From contig JAKTNV010000002.1 of NCBI GenBank assembly GCA_022747635.1, positions 106,453,369-106,517,368 of the forward strand: DNA of 64,000 nucleotides, written 5' to 3'. Below the pieces are notes generated by a model. The model was not told the origin of the DNA, ran no database searches, and worked only from the letters and a program-made list of their open reading frames with translations. This DNA comes from Hetaerina americana. Taxonomy: Eukaryota; Arthropoda; Insecta; Odonata; Calopterygidae. This document shows, piece after piece, positions 44,211 through 58,000 of the stretch; positions within the stretch are counted from its first letter, which is position 1; each line of letters begins with the position of its first letter. The translations under genes and the position numbers were made by a program.

Positions 44211-45990
44211 TTATTTATGTATTTAATTACCCCCTCGACTACCTAATGTGTTGACTATTCAATTTCTTACAAGAAATAAAAAACTGCAACTTTCACCCTA
44301 GATGTGGTGAGTATACTTTCAGGAATAGTATTTATATGTTTATACGTAACTACTTTGTTTTGCTGGGAGAGACGCGGCATTTATTTCTTAGTTGCGTTCA
44401 TCCAATACCTGCATTAACCGGTGGATTACCTATAATAATAATAACTTAGTAGACGACATTACTCCTCGGAGGATAACTCTCATTTTCGACCTTCGTCGTA
44501 GAAAATCTACTGTAATGTATCGATTAAATTGTTGTAGAAAAAGTTTGTATGACTCGCTAAATGTTTTGCATTGCTCGGCAATTATTACACTCTTGTACTG
44601 AAAAGAAAGTACACTTTTACTTCCCGGGTTTTTTAACTATTGGCTGCCTTTGAGTATATGGTTTGGATTTAAAGAAATACCATATAGTGCTACGATGAAC
44701 GCGGTTCACGAAATTTTATTTAATGTTGGAAGAGTATTGTCGTAGCCTCGAAAGAGAGAGGGAGCACTTCCCTAGTTTGATTCTTATAGGCTACCTCTGA
44801 GGAATTGATGCAGATTTAATTTCCTTGAAATATTGGATCATGTGGCGACAAACGTGGTCAGTGTCGGCGGAGAAGGTTATTCGTGAAACTTAGGTGGAGG
44901 CTGAATTAAAGGTTTCACCCTCTTTTTGATTTTTGTAGGCTCTATTTCCCCTTATTTAATCAAATTTCTTCCATGCGCTGGACTATATAGTCATTTAAAT
45001 ACTCGTTATGCCTAATGTATCTTTTGTTGATGCTATGTTAATTTCTGTGCTCACTCTCCGAATGTATTTCCTCTCGTTAACCAAGTATTATTCAAAGAAC
45101 TCTATAGAATATGACAGACCTTTCTTCATGGTATGATTATTGACCTTTTAGGTAGTAGACGCAAGTTCATGTATTGCTCTCATAATTTACAATGAATGTG
45201 TAGTGATGAACCTGCTTTGGAGACTACTTTGAATCTTCGCAGACACGAGGAGGGTTTGCCAGTTCCTTGCTATTGTAGTTACATGAGGGTCTGTCTTTAA
45301 AATCCATTATTGATTGTCTCACTTCTTCCATTCATATCTCTTCCCAAGTTTTCCTGGCTATTTAAAGTACGTGTTTAGTGCTGGGCCAGTTCTTCTCTGT
45401 AATTGATCTGTCCGATTAATGCTTTATCTCGGAATTGAGGTGAATAATATAACGTTTTTTAAATACATTCGGATTAAGCCAGTTAACTATATTCTCACGA
45501 GTAAACATGCAGTCTTCATTTATTTTAAAATAAAACTACTCAATCGAGCACTTAGGATATAACTATTATTTTCCTAATTTTATTCGAACGAATTGAACAT
45601 GTCATGCGCGAATCAGTTATTCTTTGTTCGGTTGTCATCTTTTTTCGAATGTGCACTACGCTTATGTTTCTGTCGCATTGCAGACGCTGTATAAACTTGC
45701 GCTGTATCAACGTAGTTACTGTTATTAATTCTTTTTCCGCGATCAGAGATGAGTGTAGCTTTGTCTCCTTAATTCTCTGCAAACGGCTTCGTTAATATCA
45801 AGAATGTCGATTTTTTAGGCATGGATTGCCTGAAGCATTCCCTTTTACTCCCGTTTTACGCATTATGATCAAGAGAGGAAGTTTTCCGCGTCCGCCCCAA
45901 ACAGAATGTCTTGCTTTTCGCCCGATTTTCTCGAATTTGTATGATTTATTTTGTACCGTTGTCCGGGTCGATCCCATCCTCAAATTATAA
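44209..45990. other. bun intron or intergenic sequence, nothing recognised
   Basis: No exon, RNA gene or repeat was supported. Confidence 0.4.
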
Positions 45991-46640
45991 TTCCAATTTA
46001 ATTTAGCTCCACACCATTGTCCTCTGCTTTTGATCCACATAATCCGCTGGGCAGCGTGGAAATAATCGTTCTTTTAACGCGAGGCGTTTCTCATTTTTAT
46101 TCTCAAAATCCCTCTGTCGTTGCCGCTCGATTTCCGAGTCGCCGGGCTATACTCCAAGTGGGCGGGGGGGATGGGGGCAGGGAAATAGAGGCGCCCTTTC
46201 CCTACGATGGCGCACCTCCACCCTCCGTCTGTGCGAGCAAAATTGCGCAGCTATTCAGGACGGATAGACGGTAAGCACGACGAATTGGCAGACTTGAAGC
46301 AGAATGGGAGCAATCGGGGGTGCGTGTGTTTGTATGTATGTCTTGGTTTGTTTCTCAGTCTCCAATTCGCAGTAGATTCAACCTTTCTCCTTGCCCAACA
46401 CCTGGGTCTATACTCTTCTATCCTGCCCCTTTCTATTCCCTTTCCAACCAAATCCCAAATGTATTTCCCACCACAGGCCGCCGCGTGATACCGCTTGTTT
46501 TCGATGGACTCGGAAGAGGGGAGTGGGGTCGGACGAAGCTTAGGGTGACGCAAACCGCACCCTCCTCTAGCTTCGTCGTAGGAGCAAGACTGAAGGAAAT
46601 GTCCCTACCTTTTCGTAGTAATTGACCGGTTTTTTGTTGA
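45990..46640 (+). promoter_or_regulatory. CpG-rich island with splice-donor-like site; candidate alternative promoter of bun
   Basis: A CpG- and GC-rich patch contains GATAGACG|GTAAGCAC at about 46270. An 85-codon plus-strand frame (46017-46274) ends at that point. Bun/TSC22 genes generally have short isoforms from downstream promoters, and the position is suitable, but the frame encodes no recognisable TSC22 short-isoform N-terminus. The overlapping frames on both strands (46207-46717) are compositional. Confidence 0.3.
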
Positions 46641-46857
46641 CAGATCCTGCCGGGCTGCACCTTTGCCATAGTGTGTATATGTGCATTAAATTCTTCCCAT
46701 TTCAACTTGGAGGTCATTGCTGGGAATCTTACTGCGGTTTGCTCTTTTCTCTTTCGTGCACAGTACTAATTAATGGATTTATGGCTTTCATGATGTCAGG
46801 AGGGAAAATTATTTTGCCTCACTTATTATATTACTTGTTTTTGTATGCAGTAGTAGT

Positions 46858-47160
46858 AGTAGTATTTAGGGGAGGCGACCGACTGCTGAGGTCATTTGCG
46901 CCATAGGGGATGGACAGGAAACGATGAAGGGTGGAGAGGAACCCGGCGTCGGCATTAGCCTACTCTTTACGAAAGGCGCCAAGGGGTCCACAGCTTAACG
47001 TCCCATCCGACGGACGTCGTACTCACTCAAAGTGCCCTCCACGAAGTACCTCAACGAGGGATCGAGATACCTCTGAAAAATATTCAACACCGCTGGGATT
47101 TGAACCCGAGCCCTCTGGGTGAGAAGCTAATACGATAGCCACCGCACCAATCCCGATCTG
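46858..47160 (-). mobile_element. tRNA-derived SINE, family A, minus copy
   Basis: This is the reverse complement of the family seen at 27796-28114. From right to left it has the head GGGATTGGTGCGGTGGC, the B-box GGGTTCAAATCCC (minus strand, near 47097-47110), the body with ACTTTGAGTGAGTACG, GGGACGTTAAGCTGTGG and GACGCCGGGTTCCTCTCC, and a tail of four or more ACT units (plus-strand AGT/TAG repeats at 46859-46875). It appears nearly full length. Short open frames within it are incidental. Confidence 0.85.
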
Positions 47161-48880
47161 TATGCAGAATGTGCCAATGTACTGTGGCGGCTGCAAATAA
47201 TGCGAGATAATTTATAACGTCATGCGTTCTAATACAAATATTATGATTGGTTAATCCGACTATAAAGAGACTGGAAGATTTTAAAGCAAATGATTTCAAT
47301 CGATAGAGTTTAGTCAGATTATGTTATCACTAAGGAAGCGAAGGTTTGAGGTCCACAAGATAAGAGTCCCATGGGTTACTTGGCCGTTTTGCATGCGTTG
47401 ATGGGGCCTGGCGTAGCGAGTGTAGCAGAACAACGGCTGGCATCTCTGATAAGTGATTAATCAAGGGAACGAGAATTTTCCTGTTACGCATCAGATATCT
47501 GTGGCTGTGTGATTAGTGACTTACCGGTGCGGTCACACCCCTGAGAAGAGAGAAATATTAGAGGAAACTCTCTCTACTATTAGTGTCCTCTTGTTGATAG
47601 TCGTTATGGCATAAGAGACATCTTTTTTTTTATGTCGGTTGTTAATTTATGTTTGTTGTGATAGTGGTTTTTGTTTTTGGTTCGTCGTCTAATGTGTCCT
47701 GGAAATCTCTGGAACTGGTAAAGATTCAGACGTACGAAGCATTTTTTCTTTGAATTTCAGTCCGTTCATTGTAAATATTTTCTGTTGGAATTAAAAAGAA
47801 GATTATAGGGAAAGAATCTCCAATGGGGCAAGTTAGAACATTTCGATTCTTCTTCATAAAGTCTAGCCCTACCGATATTGTTGTGGGATATAAATCCAGT
47901 CAGACATTTTCTTTTCACAGGAAAGAAAAATTTTCTTAGGTCTCTATTGTGTGATATCAGTGATGTTCGTAAAATAAATTATACAATGTTTTAGAACATC
48001 ATAGTGACATGGAAGATAATATGTAATACTAAAGCACTTGAACTAGATTTTGAAAATTAAAATTCTTCTTTAAAATTATCCATATATATTGCCGTGGGTG
48101 AATACTAAAACTAAATTAACGGGTCTATTAGCAAGCCAGTAATTAAATTTGTCTCAATTTCCCTTAACCATTATTTTTCGTAATATAGGTTTGTAGTTTT
48201 CTCTTTACTGTCATTGAATTTGCGCGATGCAAATAAAATTTTTATATTTTGAGTTCACACTTTTTTTTAAACTTTTTTAAACAAAATTTTCCGTCGTTCT
48301 TCCATTCCATGTAACTCTAGTTTAAACCTATGTAACCTGTAGTCTGCTGTGCCCAATTATCTTTATTTGCTGTGCCAATTTCTCTTTTTTGCTAATTTAT
48401 TTTCCGGTCACCACGTGCTGTCCTTTTCCCAATTATTTTTCCCGTGTTTTCCCGTCGCCTGTTCTTAAGAGGAATGTGAAGAGAGCTGGCCATCGGCTGT
48501 ACCGTGTGTGCCTTCGCTTTGCCACCCTCGGCACTGGGTGGGTGGAGACGTCAAGTTTTTGCGTGGGGAACTCGAGTTGCAATAGGACAAGCCTATGAAC
48601 CTCCCTCCTTTTCTGTCTCACCTCATGAAAAATTACGAAAAGTATTTTTTTCATCATTTCAATCACTCCAGGTGTATCCTCACGGCACCTTTTATCTCGG
48701 CAGTGGCAAAAAAAGCACTTGATGAGTGGTAAATGATGACCATATCGCGTATTCCATGGAGTAATACATTACTGGATTCTATGTCCATTCTCCATTGTTT
48801 CATATTCCCAAAACTTCCACGGGTCCTGTCGGATTCACGATTCTCTGAAAGTTGACCATTGTTCGTTGGCGGATTACCCG
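47161..48880. other. bun intron or intergenic sequence, nothing recognised
   Basis: No supported gene or repeat. A short CpG-containing patch at 48460-48560 carries a 69-codon plus frame without features. Confidence 0.4.
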
Positions 48881-49260
48881 AGATATTATTTTCTAATCGA
48901 ATCGACGTCACGCCGAGCCCGACGTGCGGATGTATGTTTGGACGAGCGGACCTCGATATGTATTGAATAGTGCGTGATTGTGTGGGGAGACGCGCACACT
49001 GGAGGTGACACTGGTGTGTGTCGAGAGCGGGAAGGCCCTTGCTCGCCTGCCTACGTGTTCCCCATCACGCCTGCGGAGGGCGAGGCTAAAATTTCGGGCC
49101 TCTGGCCGTGCCTGCCCTGAGCGCATCCCCTCTCAACGACGCTCATCCCCCCGCGCCAGTACCTCCTATGCCCTTCGCCACTTCTTTACCCTCCGCTTCT
49201 TGCCCTGCGGGATCTATCGCCTTGCTGGTTGACCGCCAAATTCGGGGGTGAGTTTCCGAG
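48880..49260 (+). promoter_or_regulatory. CpG-rich island with splice-donor-like site; candidate promoter
   Basis: Dense CpGs from about 48900, an 84-codon Arg/Ser/Ala-rich plus frame (48978-49232), and GGG|GTGAGTTT at about 49247. The composition is island-like, but the translation resembles no known protein. It could be a 5' exon of an alternative bun transcript; the support is weak. Confidence 0.3.
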
Positions 49261-52012
49261 TGATTGAATCGTCTGTAGGTCAAAGTGACTTCCCCCTTGT
49301 CACTCTGTCAAATATCGCAAACCGATGGATTGCCTGTCACTAAAACCCTGAAAGACAGGATTTGATAAGGACGTTTTCAACCTAGATCTTGCATTAGACT
49401 CATGAAGCACTTATACTCGGAGGGCTGGACTAAATTTTACTGAATCGAGTGGGAATGGAACGAGATGACCTCGCATATAAAACCTTTATCTTTATACGAG
49501 CGCGTAAGAGTGAGTGCCGACAATATGGGGTTACGCGTTTGGGGTCTACTGGAATTGTTGCATTGATTTGAATACGCGAATGGCCTGGACCTGCTGGTTA
49601 TTGAAAATAAGGTTTTCAAGAAAGCAATGAGGAGAGAGAACATTTAGGGGCAAAGACGCCATGATCCCGTACGGGAAGGTTGAGCAAATGTGTGAAAGAA
49701 TGAATGCGCTCACCCTAAAAAGTAATGTGTAGCTGGACGCTACTGATCCGAATTTAGATTTCGCTGGGAAACATCCGGCCACTAGAGGTTCTGTTTTTTT
49801 CATTTCAGGTGTTGGTTTTCCGCTGATAACCTTGTATCATCGGCGACATTTCTCGCTTGGCTTTCATTGTCAACGCTGGCCAAAGCTTGCAGTTGATTCA
49901 TTCGTTGGTTTTCAACCGGCTGTGGAACTGGGCTTAGATAGGTCCTCAGTAGAAACGGTTACATACCTTCTGCACTGTGTTGTACATGAGGGAAAGACCG
50001 AATGAAAATGGAAGCTCGTTATCGACAAGGAAGGTTTGTCCTTATGTGACCGTTGTATCTTTATGGAGTATCATCAGCACATGATTTTGGAAATCGCGTG
50101 AGATTTCCCGTGACCGCGAATGGCACTGAAAAAGAATGACTGCTCTTCCTGTCAATTATGACTCGGACGTTAGGCATACCGTCTCACTTAGTACTGATTG
50201 GATTTCTCGATCGACCCCATTATCGGAACGTAGAGGCACGTTATCTGAAGTTATACGTTGATCCACCCTTCTTTGTGTCCTTGCTAGAGGGAAACTGTTT
50301 GAGGGCTCTCGGGTTGTTGATTAAAAGACGAGGACATTCCGTTGTGCAGTAGCGAACTCTGAATGGAGGATTAGGGTGTCGAAAGCGCCTGGGGCTCCTC
50401 TTGTGGAGGTGGTTCAGTCAAACGGTTTGAAGGGACGCCGACCACCCTTCCCTGTTCTACCTAGCTTGTGTAGGCGTGTCCCCTTATCCTATTTCCTCGT
50501 CGGCTGCACGCGAAAATTAGAAAGCTGCCAATTTCCTCTCTTTCGTGTTTTCCATTAGACTGTCGGTCTTCGTTCATTATGGGTTTCCAAGTGTTTGCTT
50601 TCGATCAGTTCTGGCGATAGCAAACATCCGTTATCCCTCGATGGGGAATCGACCTGATTTGCCTGCGATGTGCCGAAAATTATGATGCCGCTTTTGATCG
50701 CAAATAGTTACTTATCAGGGTATTATCTCTGGATTTTTTGTGAACTAAATTTTTAGGTTATTCCTCCCGAGCCTTTAAATGGAGGTCCCAAAATTTGTTT
50801 GTCTTTTTGAATGACTCGGGTGGGTTCACGATGACGAAGAAGAGTTGTTTGTAAATTTATCTTGTTACTTTTAAGGTTTTTTTATGCACACTGTGAAAAT
50901 AATGTTCAACTTTTGCTGAGAATAGCGTTTAGAAATGTCTATGAATATATTTTTTTGTTAAATGATCAATTCAAGGGCTGGCCAATGAAAACATAATATT
51001 ACAATAAAGGTTACGAGGCTGTTCTCATTGTATTATGCTGTCTGTCCATAAGTGGGTAGAGCGTGTATTTCTCAAATTTATCCTGGTTTTTATTGTATTT
51101 TAGTGTATATTGCAGTAGACATCAAATTCACCAAGTCATTAAAATTCTTACGAGCTTTTTTTTTCTTCGATAATTGAACAATTGAATCTTAATAATCAAT
51201 CCTTTATTGCCTTTCTATGCTGCCGAGCTATTTATCTTTGCTCTTGGCGTGCTCAATAGTTAAATGAGACATCAACTAAAAAAATCAGTAGTAAACTCCT
51301 ATGCTACTACGCGTACAATAAATCATCCATTGCATAATTCCCTGAATGATGAGTACGCTAGCTATTGATTGTACATATGCCTTGATTTTCGAGGTAATGA
51401 ATGCTCGATCTGATTTCTGACTTATCTGATAGCACTTTAGAGGTTCTTATCAGGCTAGTTGCCGAAGATGTATGCACAGTGTTGCATGCAGTTTGACTGC
51501 TTTTTCTCACAAATAATTTTTTGTACCTTAGGCAGACGTGAAAAAGTTCTTCCCTGAGATTGCGTGTTTATTCTCTGAATCTGATTTCGCGTGTTTCCCA
51601 ACCTTTTTGTCGAAGCGCCTGCCCTCTGATGTATTCAGTTAAACCTCGCTTACCCTTTGCAACATTATTATCGTTAAAATGTTGCTATCTTTCTGGTTAA
51701 AGTTAAATAAAATACGACCGTTTAATATATCCTGTCCCAACTTCCCCACTGTGCACCTCCTGGCGTATACTCTCGATTAGGAAGACTGATTTGGGCATTA
51801 GAACTCAATACAGAAATGTAGATTATGAGAGAGAGTGGACTTGGTCACAATGGCATACAGTTTTATTGCTTTATCGTTCAAATCTGATGCCTCAGTGTTC
51901 GTTCATGTTGTATGAATATCCAAATGTCCTAAGAAGGCTTTCAGTCTTTGATTTCTATTTACTTCTTCGATGATGAATCTATTTCACCTCTGTCGCGTTT
52001 AAATATTATAAT

Positions 52013-52014
<2 letters not shown>
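49261..52014. other. bun intron or intergenic sequence, nothing recognised
   Basis: Moderate CpG content. No exon with a family signature, no RNA gene and no repeat was supported. Confidence 0.4.

Positions 52015-52056
<42 letters not shown>
52015..52056. repeat. (TA)n microsatellite
   Basis: Uninterrupted TA repeat of about 42 bp followed by CACA. Confidence 0.95.
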
Positions 52057-52060
<4 letters not shown>

Positions 52061-55000
52061 ATCTTGAGACACAATCTTACCTGGCATAATTACGAATCGT
52101 CGTCTTTAATCCACTTGTCGGACTGTTAATATTCAATCATAAGGACCAAGTATTAAAAATGAGAGAGTTAGGCTCATAGGTTCAATTTAAGTAAACGGAC
52201 TGTACATTTTATATGCGTAATTAAAGTTGAAATAAATAATCCTGTAGGGGCATCAAATCATGGTCCGTAAAAAATGTATGGAAATTTGGTAGAAGGTCTT
52301 TGTTTTTCCTGGAAATTCCTTGTATTTTTGTGAGTAAAGTAATATAATTATTTGAAGGAAATCATGCCGTAAATACGTGAAAAATTAATGTTCTTATAAG
52401 CTTTCATCGTAAAAGTTAGAAGTTAGAACACAAGAGTTGGCTTTATGCGCATGTTAATACCAACACAGTGTTACATAAGAACATGAAATTTAGTTTCCTA
52501 CGGCTCCCAAATCTCCTCCTTACGTAACTAACTGTCCTCACTAATTTTGAGCTTTGAAATTAAAGTCAAATCTTTTCGATGTGTTTCTGTCTGGAAAAAT
52601 TTCAGGTTAGAGATTACTTGCGTCGGTATTGTTCTTTATAATTTTGAATCAAGTAGTTTTGTAATTTTTGAGTGACCCTAAAGGAATAAAGTGTACAAAC
52701 GGTGGGTATCTATCGATGTTGGGTGCAGGAAAAGGGATTGGGCTAAGGAAATTTGATGACAGGTGCTTAGTGAGATTTTAAGATAGGATTTTATTATCAA
52801 AAGAACAGCGGAACGTTGGTATTGTGAGACATTTCTCGTGTGTGATCCTCATGGGATCATATGCCAGTGTGCGCAATTACCCATTTGTGTTTTACCATTT
52901 TTGGCCGTCGTTCCATATTTTGAAGCATTATATCTTCTTATGTTATAATATTTAGTTGAGGAAGGAAATGCCTAAATACGCCATCCCATGACGTTTTTAT
53001 GCATGGTACTCTGTGCATAGGGAACTTGTCCAGTTGGGATCAATCCAGGGAGGATGGTGTCGATTGTTGAAGGTTTACTAATTTTAAACGGTTTTGCCCG
53101 TTTCCGAGACGCATTTGGCTCTGTTTTCTTTCCTTTGGTATTCAGTGGAAGCTTCCTTTCAATTTCTTCTTTTCCCCTTCGAATAATGCCGATGCCTTGT
53201 TTTATTTTCTTGTAATCGAATTCATCGTGCGTTTCCCTGAAATAATGAAGATGATTGCCTTCACTAAGGAGTAACTGAAGCCGTCTTTACGTCTTGCAAT
53301 CATTTTCCTCGTTGATTCTCTGCTAAATTTGTCCAAATACGGAGAGACATGAAATTAAATCTTAACTACCATTTTTATAATGTGATGTATTTTGAATTTA
53401 CTTTATTTGATCTTTTTTTTTACGGTTTTAGACGCTTTATTCCATCATAAAGATATTTTCGGATCCAATCGCAATGACAGTTATTCATGAAAAGTTTCCA
53501 TACTGGTGCCAATATCTGACATGTGCCCATTTGTATCATATTTGCCAACCTGCCAATCAGAGTCAATTTGACTGTAGCCACGACACTTTGGCATTGAAAA
53601 TGTCATGGTAAATGGGAAAGCAATATTTTGAATCAACTTGATACCTTATTCCGAAAGTGGGCGCACTGTCGAAATCGTATCATGTGGCTTTTAGGTAATA
53701 GTTTCACATTTCGCGTATTTTTTTATTTATGAAGATACTAGCGAAATGTTGCCTTTCCCACGGTAGATTTTGGTCTAGAGCGTATCAATTCATTTCGCGG
53801 TGTGTTTGAAAGTTTCTTGAAACAGCGTGCATTTTGCAAACCCGAGGAGTTGAGTGAATGTGTGTGGAGGGGAATGGAAAAATCTACCATTGGCCGGATT
53901 AACGCTTCTGTCCAATATTCAAGCAACCATGCCATATTCATGCAAATGTAATCGTTGCCTATTCAACGTCACTCTCTCGCAGGACCAGAGTTAAGCCTTG
54001 CGACTTAATGGGCACACTGCGGGAAATTTATTCCCTCAAGCGCCAAATAACTGATGTGGATATCCTAACGACAGCTGGAAGATGCTGTTGAACTCTCTCT
54101 GTGTTCATTTCCCCACTCCGAGAGGGGCCAGTATCATTGCTTCTGTATCCCTCGAAGTACTGAAACCTGATTTGATGCCTTAGACAAAAATCTAAGCTTA
54201 AAGAATTAATATATGTGGTATGGTTAATGTCACTCAAATGGGTCAAAATGCTGAAATCCGCAACTTGCGGTACGGTTGCGTCCTATAATTTCAATTTCTT
54301 CGGTTTATATCATGAAAAAAATATTACCTTTTGAATTGAGTTACATATTGAGTTCCGAGAACTGTTTTTGATTCAACGTGGCGTATATTCCATCGCCTCG
54401 TCTTTCAAAAAATTCTTATTTTGTTCTCTTGCTAAAGCTATTTCGTAACACACACTTTTCTTTCTTTAAGTTCTTTTTTTATATCGCTCCTTCTGCGCAT
54501 CGGCCTTAATTTCTGTCTGGGGCGTTAGCTTGGCAAAATAAGTCAACCCCATGTTTTCCTTAATGCACGTTTGGCATTAACCCAGACGTTTAAATGTAGT
54601 GATATCCTTGTCATAGAATTGCCAGTGTCTTTGTAATAACAAAGAAGAAGCTATGAGCGTCCGGAAGGACTCGGCACATATGAGTTCAGATTCTCGCACA
54701 CATCATCAATGCTGCTTTTATAACCCTTCCATCTAATGATGGTTTTAATTATCAGTGTTTGTGTTGTATAATTGACAATATTAATGTACCTGTTTAGGGT
54801 AGGTTTTTGATTTTCACAAAACTGTATTCCTAGGCCCTAACTAAAATGACCCAAATATCCTTAAACACCTTGTGTTACAATAACTCATTTTTTAGCTCTG
54901 AATGGTTTCTAGCTCCCTTGATTTAATCCAATATTGTCATTCTTTTCCTCTCCGCCTTGCTTTCCCATCATTCCCGGCGTCATTACTGTCTTCAGCATCC

Positions 55001-58000
55001 AACTGCCTCTTAGAAGCTCCTGCGTCGACTTATCCTGCTTTCTAGTGATGACATTTTATTATAAGTGTTTTTCGATGAGGCGGTCGTTTATGTGTAATTT
55101 TGCTTTTTAATTTGTGTATGGTTCTATTTTACCTCCCCCTTGAAAGTTAAATCTCACGTAAGGGTCATCATCTCATTTATCTGCATTTTTACTCCATTGT
55201 TTTGAAAGCAGTTTGCTAGTGTGATGCTTGTTTTGCCCTTCGCGTAGCCTAAGCCGAAACTTCAAATACTTGATTCCTTTTTCGCGCTGTCTTAGGACGA
55301 ACTTTGTAATCGTACTCAATCGGGTCTTGCAAGGAGAGACTAGCTAAAATATGACCGATTTAATGTGTTGGCTCTGTGAACATTCTCCGGAAATAAGTTT
55401 TTCTGCTAATGACCTAACTTTTTCATCGTTGGATCTCTATGGTAATGGTTGATTGGGGTGTTACTTGCTAGGTATTTTTACCCGAGGCCTCGAGAAGATT
55501 TCTCTTCTTCGTCTTCATTTGAACTTGGGTAAAAAGTTAGGAATGAAATATTTGCTATTGTGTGTGATACCATGCCCTCTTTAATGGAAAAATATTGTTT
55601 CTCGTATTTTTTAGGATAGACTGTTAATTTTTAGCGATTGAAAATTTTCTGACTGCCGCCTTGCGTTTTTTGATGCATTTTGTTTGGTAAAATATTTCAA
55701 AATGTGGTCGTGACTCGAAGTGAAGTGGTTTTTTTTCACTCTCCGTACCTAGACGTGCTTTGAGTAGTGTTGGGTTTATCCGAATGGTAGAAATAATGAA
55801 CATACTGGACGGCTGAGTATTCCAATGTGATTTATTTATTTCAGCCAGTTTTTGAGTTAACTCTTTTGGTTTGGTGTTTAGTTCCATTAATCAGTCACCG
55901 AGGACCGTTCAATGCCTCGGCATTGCACAGCAGTAAAATTAATACACGGGTAAAAGGGTTGTCGAACAAAAATATACTTCTACGAATTTTCAAGAGATAT
56001 TAATAGAGGCGTAATCCGTTTGTCTGGGACTCAACGAATGAGAAATTCTATTCCCATATCTGAGTCCGTTACTGTTTAGAATTGCCGCAGGTTAGGATTG
56101 AAACATGGCTGTGCTCACGGTCGAAGGTTGGGATGGTTATATCGAGGTTTCGAGGTGCAATAGCCTGTGGCCACTGCGATACTGCCAGAAAATGGAGGGA
56201 TGGAATGGCATTATTCTCAGTGGCTTACGTGCGTATACTAATCGATGAAAATCAACTTGCTAATTGGTTTAGACGCTAATTGACGCGAATATTTCGTAAT
56301 CGGTGTTCGTGCGTGATTTCTGTGCCACAAAAGATCCAATGGAATTGATAAAAATGGAATGTATCCGCGGATTGAGAGCATGCATCGTTCTAAATTAGTT
56401 GTAAGTAATTGATCCATTCTCCACATAAAATATTCTGCGTCGTATTAGTGGTTAGTGTCGTAAAGAGAAAGATGCATTTATGTTGAAACATTTCTTATTT
56501 TACGGAAATTCAGACAGTAGGTTTTTCTGGACATTAAAAAAAAACGATAAACCCTTTGAATACTTTCACATCACGGTTGTAGTATAACTTCTGTCCTAAA
56601 TATGCCTCCAAAACGTGTTGTTGAATTGGCGTGATTAAATGGAGTGACAAAATATAGCAGTTTAATCGTTTGTCCCCTGCTTGTAAGATGAATCTTATTA
56701 GCGACGTTAGGCGCTTCCAAGTTAACTTTGCAGATATCTGTACAATGCACTGGTTCGATGAACTGAAACGCGTTGTACGTTACAAATAAATCTGTGAAAA
56801 CTGCAAATTTTGTTTTTCTCATAATGACGAACTTCCACGACTACTCGCCTGAATTTGTTGAATTAACCGCAGTTGTTTCTGTCGTGTGTGAAACGGAGAG
56901 ATGGCAGGACAGAAATGAATGCAGGGCTCCACCCTCTCGATTTTCTTCGACTCAAACCCACCGATGATAATGCATGCCAGAAGATGATCAACGCGCCGCG
57001 TAGCCCAGGAATAGTCGAGGCCGAGACCGCGGTTTTATCTGATTTAGGGATATCTTTTGTGAATTGCAAAGAATATTAATTATATATTAAAATTTTAATT
57101 TCCTATATGTATTGTTTTCCATAAGTATTTAACCAAGATATTTCTTATTTTCATTTTAGAAAACGCATATTTCAATTAGCAGCATAACTTATAAACTAAG
57201 TTTTGACAGCGACATCTAAAAGTAAAAGAATCAAAGAGTGGTAGACTTTGGAGTTCGGAATGGAGGGCGAACAATGACATTCGGCACGCTTTGATGTGTG
57301 AAATGAAAAGGAGTTCAATCGTCTTTGGTTCTTATCATTCAATCCATCATACATTTTTCTGCGTACTGGACTTCCTCACAAAGGCTATATATGTATATTA
57401 ATATTTCAATCGTCAGGCATGCACTATTGATAATTTAGAATTTTAATAACTGATTTCGATTCCAAATTGAGTTGCTTGGGTCTAATGCTCGTAACTGTTC
57501 ATTTGTTTTTGGGCTTAACTTATTACGTAGTTGCTTTTAAGTTGAATAGGCATGCCATAAACAATTTGTAGAAACACTTTGAAACAGTTAATTGAACAAT
57601 TTGTAAAGCAATGGTAATATTGCAATTGGCAATAGTCCGTAGCCTAAGGGTAGGTTTTTTATGTCCCTGCTGTCCATACTACTCAATTCGCTAGCCCAAC
57701 AGTACGTTAATATGCAATGATAATGTGGCATATTAAAATACCCTCAAAATGCACGGACAATTGTCCATCGGTGGTGATTGGTGACGAAGACATTGTGTTA
57801 GTTTTCTTCTTTTTCTTTTAATGTGTGTGTATATGCGGTCTCTGTTATCCATTAGTTATGTACAGTTTTATATCTTAGCTATTTATATCCGCAATGTTAC
57901 CAGCAATCTCCCTTTCACGACACACATTAACGACCCTTGCCTTGGTACGGTGATTGACGACAAAAAACCATTTGAAACCGTGAAGGCCCACCCACTGTTT

